A stretch of 64,000 bases of DNA, from assembly GCF_030272615.1 (NCBI RefSeq), contig NC_081409.1:210870257-210934256 (forward strand). Reading direction: 5' to 3'. The notes beneath the pieces were generated by a model that made no database searches, had not been told where the DNA came from, and was given only the letters and a program-made list of their open reading frames with translations. Below are positions 56,337 to 64,000 of the stretch, piece after piece (within the stretch, counting starts at the first letter, position 1; every line of letters begins with the position of its first letter). Made by a program: the position numbers and the translations under genes. The DNA is from Cryptomeria japonica. Its lineage: Eukaryota; Streptophyta; Pinopsida; Cupressales; Cupressaceae.

Positions 56337-58930
56337 GAGAGCATTTTTGCATATATGTATTTTATCATTGTTTATTTTTGGACTGTATCTTAGATGGCTC
56401 TTGGTAGCCGATTTTTGTAGACTTCATTGTACTCTGATACATGAGATGATATATATGAGGAGATCCCATATTTTGATGATATGCATTTGATATGTATGGA
56501 TGTTATGTAGGATGATGAGTTTATTGCTTAGATGGATATGTATGCATTGATGAGATAATTCTTATATGCATGTTTTTATGATGATTTATGATGTTGGATA
56601 CTGACATATGAATGCAGGTTTATATATGTATGATTTGTTTGATGCATTGTTTATATGTATGTAATGTCATGATGAGGATGTATGCATAATGATGATTGAT
56701 GAACAAGATTTTGGTGTTTCCTATTTTGATATAACGATGAGATAATTATGCAATGATGTTAATGCAATGTTTGAATAAATGATGTTATGTATGGTTATGC
56801 ATCTAGATGTTTTTAAATGAATATAATATGGATAAACAAAATGTAAAGTTCAAATGTTTATATGATAATGTCTAGGTGAATGCATATGTATAATGGACAT
56901 ATAAAATGATATGAACCAATGTTTTTTGGAAACAAATGGTTTTATGATTTTTAAATGCTTAAATATGATTAAGTAAAAATGATAATGTGATGGTACTACA
57001 ATTTATGGTTTAATAACTGCACCTTAATGCAATTAAAAAAGGATAATGAATGCAATGTAAATGAATCCTAACATGAGCATAATAAGATACTTAATAATGG
57101 ATGAATGAATGCACCTTTTAATTAATGAATAGATAAACGAATGTATGCAACAATAAATGATAAAGGATAATGAAATGATAATGGATAACTAACACTAAAT
57201 GAATGCATAGTAAATGGTTTAATACAATCAAGGACAATTTGATCTCATGAATGAATCTAATTATTTATGATTATGCAATGATGCAAATGATTAATGAAGG
57301 CTAATGTCAATAAACTAAATGAACTATATGCAATTTAATTAAAATGACATGAATGTACTTAATGCAAAATGCAACTAAATGTAATGATGATATGACCATG
57401 AGGAATGCAAGGTTTTTGAGACTTTGCATGATGCATTGATGATGTATCAGAGTACTCGGTCGTGATTGTATCCAAGACTAGCTTAATGTTCACATAACTG
57501 TTCATATGAACCTTGTTCACATTTGCATATAAATCATACATATGAATGAGTGAATGGATGGGTGATATGCAACAGAATGCGATATATAAACAGATGAGAT
57601 GAAATGATGATCCATAGTGCTCTATTTTCATCATTGAGCTTTTAAAATGTTGGAGGAGAATACAAGCATCTTGACATAATGATTCAAGATGACCTGAGTA
57701 TTCCTTACATGGATTTTGATATAGCAAGTGAATACAAGTAACTTGATATAATGGGTCAAGTTAACTAGAGTATTGCTTGCGGAACAGACAAGGATCATCT
57801 CCGTTTAGGCATGACTTAGATCGTCCTCCTTGATCTTAGGTTGATCATATCCTGAGACAAGTTCATACCGTAATAAGAGATACAACCTTTATCCAATTTG
57901 GATGAGGTAGGAGGAACCAAAGGAAGAGCATTGTACCTACAAACAAACAATATATACATAAAGAATAAAGAATATGGATCCTTGGTAATGGTTCATGCTC
58001 ATATGGTCGAGGTATACACTGTAGTCAGCAAGCCGTAATGATCTATGACTGCATTTTGCATAAGATCACGTAGCTTAGTGAACTTCCCACGTAGACACCA
58101 TTAAGACATACCCCAGAACTTCATCAGAATAAAAACGCAGAAGGCATACAAACAATGCTGTAAGAACCTTATATAAATAACCCACAAATCAACCAAGTAT
58201 TTGATAGCTTAAACAAAATTTTCTTGTCAAAGAAAAAATGTCATCTTGTCTTTGTTTAGATAAGGAAGGATGCATCCTTGTTGAAGATAGTTTGATTATT
58301 GATGTTGATTGTTTGGTCGATTTGAGAAATGATCATCGTGCGAGTATTTTTCAATGCTTGTTTGGTATCTGCTCAGATGAGTATGTACAATGTGGTGCCA
58401 TGTTTTTGTTTGTTTTTTTTTTGATGTTTTTCGTTGTTTTTGGATTTTGTGATTTTGAATGTTTTTGGTATTTTGATGATTGTTTTGAATGTTTTTGGAT
58501 TTTGTGAGACAGTTTTGAATGTTGAACCAAATTAATCACAAGAAATGTAGAATCCACTTCCATCAACTAGATTAAGGGCATTGCCCCCAAGTTAGACATG
58601 ACTATGAAAAAGCAAGATGCAAGACGCATGAAGTACTTTCTCTGATTGCATAAATAACAAGCCATGGTTTGGATGGATGGATGTGTGTATGTAATGAATG
58701 TGATCGCAACAAGCCTGAAAGATAATGGAGCCATAGCCTTTATGAGTGGCGCCTGTTTGCCAGGTTTTCACCATCGTACTTACCCAAGGTGCCACCGGAG
58801 TGTTTGTTCACCGTTTGGATGCAGGATTTTTCTTTACTATTTTGATGTTTTTATATTTTCTTCAGGACATTTATCTGAATGTTTTTGATTATTTTTCTGG
58901 TATGTAGGGGAGCCTGATGCTCTGTACAGC
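56337..58930. other. Spacer between mobile-domain gene and integrase
   Basis: Very AT-rich DNA with repeated 'atgatgatatg' and 'aatgaatgca' words (56440-57420), then ordinary AT-rich sequence. No gene recognised on either strand. In Tat-lineage elements a long non-coding stretch between integrase and 3' LTR is usual. Confidence 0.5.
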
Positions 58931-61900
58931 TTAGGTATAAAACCGTTTGAGGTGCATTCTGTTGATTGGATCTGCGAGCGGTTCTCCTTTTGAAGTAGCC
59001 AACTGATATGCCCCAGACCCAAATGCAGCAGTGATAACATATGGACCCAGCCAGTTTGATTCAAACTTTCCCTGATGTTCTCTGGTTGGTTGTTTGCAAG
59101 GATTCTCTCGGAGAACAAGATCACCTACCTCAAATGTACGAGGTCTAACTCGGTGACTGTAGCTTCTGCTCATGCGCTGTTGATAGGCTTTGAGATGGTT
59201 GTATGTAGCTTGTCGCTTCTCATCAAGTAACTCTAAGTCCTGAAGACGGGATACTCTATATGCTTCATCATCAATGAGATTGTGCAAGGAAACCTGTAGT
59301 GATGGTATCTCGACCTCAATAGGTAAAATAACTTTTGCACCATAGACCAATGAGTAGGGAGTTGCGCCTATAGGGGTTTGAATGCTAGTTCGATATGCCC
59401 ATAGTGTTGGATTCAATTGAACGTGCCAATCACGACCAACATCATTGACTGTCTTCTTGAGGATTCTTAATATGTTTTTATTTGATGCTTCGGCCTGACC
59501 ATTGCCTTGTGGGTAATAGGGGGTGGAAAAGCGATGTTGGATGTGAAACTTCTCACAGAGCTCATGGACATCTTGATTTTTGAAAGGAAGCCCGTTATCT
59601 GTGATGATGGACATGGGTACACCATATTGACAAATGATGTAATTAAGGATGAATGAGGTGATTTGCTTGCCGGTGACTTGGGTAAGTGGAATAGCTTTGA
59701 TCCACTTTGTGAAGTATTCGGTGGCGGTGATAATGAATTTGTGGCCGTTGGATGAAGATGGATGAATCTTACCCACAAGGTCAAGACCCCATTGACAAAA
59801 AGGCCATGGTGTCGTGATTGGTTGCAATTCCTGTGCTGGTGCATGTATCAGGTCTCCATGAACTTGACATTTCTTGCATTTTCTGACAAAGTAGTAGGAG
59901 TCTTTTTCCATATATGGCCAATAGTATCCATTGCGCAAGAGTTTCTTGGCTAGTGACGGACCACTTGAGTGAGTCCCACAAATTCTTTCATGTACCTCTT
60001 CCAAGGCCTTTGTTATCTCATCTTGTTCCAGACATCGAAGAAGAGTACCATCAAGATGGCATCGGTATAGGGTTTCGACAATAATGGTATATCGAACAGT
60101 TTGGTGAATGAAGGTTTTACGTTGGTTATTCGATTGGTTAGGAGGAAGGGTGCGATCATGGAGATAGGTGTAGAACTCACCGTACCATGGGGATTCGGAA
60201 CCGACAAGATGACATATCATCTCGGATTCAGGGATATCATAAGCGAGGATCCAAAGCTGTTCTACCAAGAACTCATAGCGTGTTGAATTCTATGGAAGAT
60301 CTAGGAGAGATGCAATAGTAGCCATAGCATCAGCGGCTCGATTTTGATCTCTTGGTATCTGCTCAAAGGTGATAGTATGAAATGATGCTTTTAAAGTGTC
60401 CACCATTTGCTTGTATGGCATGAGTTTATCATCCTTGGTCTGATATTCATCTGTTGCTTGTCGAATGACCAGTTGTGAGTTGCCATATATTTGTAGTTCT
60501 TGTAATTTCCATTGTACGACTAGCCTGAGTCCTGTGATCAAGGCCTCATACTCTGCTATGTTGTTAGTGCATGGAAATGTGAGCCTGTAAGACTTCGAGA
60601 TGCTATCACCTTGAGGTGTGATAAACAGAATGCCTACCCCCGAGCCATGCCTATTGTATGAACCATCAAAGTATAGTTTCTATGGTTGTGTTGTTGTAAT
60701 CATGAATATCTCTTCATCTAGAAAATTGGAAATGAGAGGATGATCGCCTATGAGGGGTGCATCAGCCAACTAATCTGCAATAATTTGCCCTTTGATAGCC
60801 TTACGGTCTACATACTTGATGTCAAATTCACTTAGAATCATCACCCATTTGGCCAAGCGGCCTGTCAATGCTTCTTTGCTGAGTAAATACTTGAGTGGAT
60901 CAATTTTTGCAATGAGTTGTACCTTGTGTGTTAACAGATAGTGCCTCAGTTTAGTGGCTGCTAAGATTACTGCTAGGCAAGCTCACTCAATAGGTGTGTA
61001 ATTGAGTTCATAACCAACCAGTGTGCGAGAGATGTAGTAAACAACACATTCTTTGCCTTCTGCATTATGTTGTGCCAGTAGTACCCCCAATGCTGTACTT
61101 GTTGTTGATATATAGAGTAGTAGAGGCCTACTTGGATTTGGTGGGATTAGCAATGGTGTAATCATGAGATAGTCTTTGAGCATCTGGAATGCTTGCTGGC
61201 ATCTGGCATCCCATTGAAAGCGAATGTTCTTGTGTAGCAGGTGTGTGAATGGGTGACACTTATCAGCCAATTGTGCAATGAATCTTCGGATGGATTGAAG
61301 CCACCCTTGTAATGTCCTTAGCTGATTGATATTCTTTGGTGGTGGCATGTCCATGATTGCTTTTACCTTTGCTGGGTCGACCTCAATACCTTTGCTTGAG
61401 ACAATGTATCCTAGAAGCTTCCCGGAGGTTACTCCAAAGACACATTTCTTTGGGTTGAGTCGAACATGGTATTGTTCCAATCTATCAAAGATTTTATCTA
61501 ATATGTTGAGATGTCCTTCTCTGGTGAGTGATTTTGCTAGTAAGTCATCAACACAATCTTCCATCATAGTATACATCATGTCATGGAAGATGGTGGTCAT
61601 TGCTCGTTGATAGGTCGCTCCTGCATTCTTTAGACCAAAAGGCATTACATTCCAGCAATATGTGCCCCATGGACATGTGAAGGATGTCTTATGTTGATCC
61701 TCTGGTGTGATCTTTATCTGATTTTATCATGAAAAGCCATCCATGAGTGAAAGCATGGCATGTCTTGCTGTCAGATCTACTATGATGTCGATATTTGGTA
61801 GGGGGAAGTCATCCTTAGGACATGCCTTATTCAGATCTCTGAAGTTAGTACAAATGCGGATGCCCCCTTTTGGTTTGCCGATAGGCACAATGTTGGAGAT

Positions 61901-64000
61901 CCATTATGCATAATCAATTGGTCTAATGAAACCAACATCTAGGAGTTTCTTGAGTTTTGTTTTGACTAGCACTGCAATTTGAGGATGCATCTTACGAAGC
62001 TTCTGCTTGACAAGTTTGGCTCCTTCTGCTATGGTGAGGTGATGCATGACTAAATCAGGATCAAGCCCAGGCATGTCTGCATATGACCATGCAAAGTTGA
62101 TCTGACGCTTTTGAAAGAACTCTATAAATTTAGGCTGTTCCTCTGGAGTGAGAAGAGATGCCAAATGTATGAGGTGAGGATTTTCAGGAGTCCCCACATT
62201 GTATTCTTTGGTTTCCTCGATGAGAATCATTGATTGTTCTTGTTGTGTACTAGCAGGGAGAATGTCAAACCCTTCATCCTCAAGCACCTTAGAGAGGTTT
62301 TCACCGTTGGATACGCTCTTTCTTTTTATTTTTGTTGAATCAAACAGTGCCACAATGTGGTTTTCACTGGAAGATCCATGTTTTATCGTTATATTTTTGT
62401 AGCTGAAAGGTTTGGCATCCGCCCTGAAGTATGCTGCGCTATTTAGTTCTATGGCGAATCCAGCTTTGTGATCCCCGCTTGGTAGGTTATCCCTTAATTC
62501 CAAAAAGTCAATGATGGCCTCATCGTTTTGGAAGAGGTCAAGACATGGGGGATTTGGTTGGTTCCATTCGATGAGTTCAGGGTGGATAATGGGCATTACT
62601 TCATCGATTAGGTTAAGTGCGTTAGATGTATCAGAGAGGGTTAAGACGTTGTGGTGAAGGTCGTTGATGGTACTCTCCCTGTTAGAATCAGGCGTAGGGT
62701 CTGTGGAAGATGTTTCCAACTCAGGAACCCAAGAGGTCTTTATCTGTGCTTCTCCGTAAATAGGGATGTCTTTGCGTGGTGGAGGTAGTGATGTGTCTTT
62801 TTCATATGAAGTATTAATCTGGACAGAATCAAATTCCCACTCATGTGAGTCAGTCTCTGAGTCACTTTCCAGCATTTGATTACTATACCATACTGGGATG
62901 TCCTTTGAGTTAAATATTGCAGGTGTGATTAGTTGATGTACCTTTGTAGATGAAATGATTGGTGCTGTAGGAAGGTCGATGGGGATTAAGGAATCCAATA
63001 CGGGGAGTACCAGTAGTGTTGACTTAGTTGCTTCTACTGGAACTGCTGGTGTCGTAGATGCTACTGCGGGTTCTGATATAGTTGCTGCTGCTAATGGTGC
63101 TATTGATGTTATTGCTGCTGCTAATGGGATTACTGGTTTGATTGGTGGGAGGATTGGCATTGGTGATGGTTGTGTTGGGATTCTGAGCCTCAGTGGGGCA
63201 GTTGCGATGGTGTTTGATGTTGTTTTGATAATGAAAGGTGTCCTCTTTGCAATAGGCTGACATAATGGTTTGCTGGGTTTTCCTTTGAATTTGAGTTTAG
63301 GAAAGATCTCTTTTTCAAAGCCTAGGCCTGTATTACCTTTGGGCTTTAATTCTGGCAGCGGAGGTTCATGTCGTCCTTGTTTGCAATATCCCAAAGCACT
63401 CTGACCATGATACCCCATTCTTTGCATAATGAGGAGACCTTTGCCATATTGATCTGTGGGAAGCTTAACTTGTAGTATATCAGTGGTGATGGGATCTTTA
63501 TAGATCCATTCCGCTAAGTCCTCATCTTGGGTTTCTTCTTCTTGACTCTTTCTAAGGATGAAAGGCGTCAAAGCACATGCTGGCGTGATTAGTGGTTGCT
63601 GGAGTAACTGCTGTGGTTTACCATGTGTTCTAGGAGAAGTGGGCATTTGTCCCACACAAAAGAGTTGACTCAAGTTGTATTCCCCAGGACCTTCCTCTGC
63701 TATTTTCATCTTAATCTTTTCTTGCTTTGGTATAGTGGTGTTCGAACTGGCAAGAGAGGCAGGACTTATATATGATGTGGAGGAAATGGCTTCTCTATTA
63801 TTAGGAACGGTAATCTCTGGTTGATGGCTAATATTATGGCAATATGCAAAGGGATTTGCATCGCCCAGGATTGTGATCTCTACACCGTTATGTGGGAACT
63901 TGATACATTGATGGTAGGTAGATGGAACGGCTTGCATGGCATGTATCCAAGGTCTTCCTAACAATAGATTGTATAATAGATTAAGGTCCCGAACCTCACA
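58931..64000 (-). pseudogene. Tat-lineage Ty3/gypsy pol (protease end, G-patch, RT, 2 RNase H, integrase)
   Basis: One minus-strand frame of 1,690 codons, open at the window edge, with seven in-frame stops (61904, 61727, 61724, 60983, 60770, 60680, 60290) and no frameshift. Order: protease end 'LLGRPWIHAM' (63970-63940); a Pro/Ser/Thr-rich linker holding a G-patch (63450-63310, 'GLLIMQRMGY ... GLGF'); RT with 'KACPKDDFPLP', 'MPFGLKNAGATYQ' and a CVDD catalytic box (61544-61555); first RNase H (about 61130-60800); second, archaeal-type RNase H (about 60680-60300, 'LYFDGSYNRHGSG', 'NNIAEYEAL'); integrase with HHCC finger ('HERICGTH ... CKKC') and catalytic D, D, E ('WGLDLVG', 'ITDNGLPF', 'GQAEASNK'), then 'NWLGPY'. 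There is no chromodomain. Two RNase H domains mark the Tat lineage. Gag and the 5' LTR are outside the window. Confidence 0.93.

Overview
This is nuclear DNA of a seed plant, most likely a gymnosperm and probably a conifer. I infer this from one plant-type gene whose intron is about 31 kb long, from dense nested LTR retrotransposons, and from TE gag types. The species cannot be named from the sequence. I see no bacterial, organellar or CRISPR content.

One host gene is recognisable. It is a plus-strand DHHC-type protein S-acyltransferase with three exons in the window: 9191-9496, 10842-11075 and 42069-42611. All junctions are GT-AG and phase 0. The N-terminal exon or exons lie outside the window or were not found. 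The third intron piece (11076-42068, 30,993 bp) is almost entirely transposon layers.

The layers inside that intron can be ordered. (1) A pol-deleted Ty1/copia element (11698-20608) carries a 4.35-kb solo LTR of family 'A' in its 5' LTR (11842-16193, duplication GGTTT) and a 1.18-kb solo LTR of family 'B' in its gag. (2) A Ty3/gypsy element (5' LTR 23784-25177, gag from 26009) is split by a second family-A solo LTR (26247-30599) and by a minus-strand non-autonomous LTR element (31451 to about 34665). That element carries a piece of an importin-beta gene. (3) A minus-strand gypsy gag is split by another solo LTR (35463-37118, duplication GAGCA), which contains a row of hairpins whose stems differ but stay paired. 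A further family-A solo LTR (336-3095, duplication GTAAC) lies upstream of the first visible exon.

The right-hand third is intergenic: LINE and copia gag remnants (about 49.2-51.8 kb), then a large minus-strand Tat-lineage Ty3/gypsy element that runs off the window. Its 3' LTR is 51822-53215, followed by a polypurine tract, then a plant-mobile-domain (MAIN-like) gene on the opposite strand with its own intron (53629-56336), then pol. Pol (58931-64000) has integrase, two RNase H domains, reverse transcriptase, a G-patch and the protease end. Pol and the mobile-domain gene each stay in one frame but carry seven internal stops, so this copy is dead.

The observations most worth following are the antisense intron-bearing mobile-domain gene inside the retroelement, the captured importin-beta fragment, the covarying hairpins, and the giant family-A LTRs. 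The latter share a palindromic telo-box upstream of TATA and carry palindrome-based minisatellites that differ from copy to copy.
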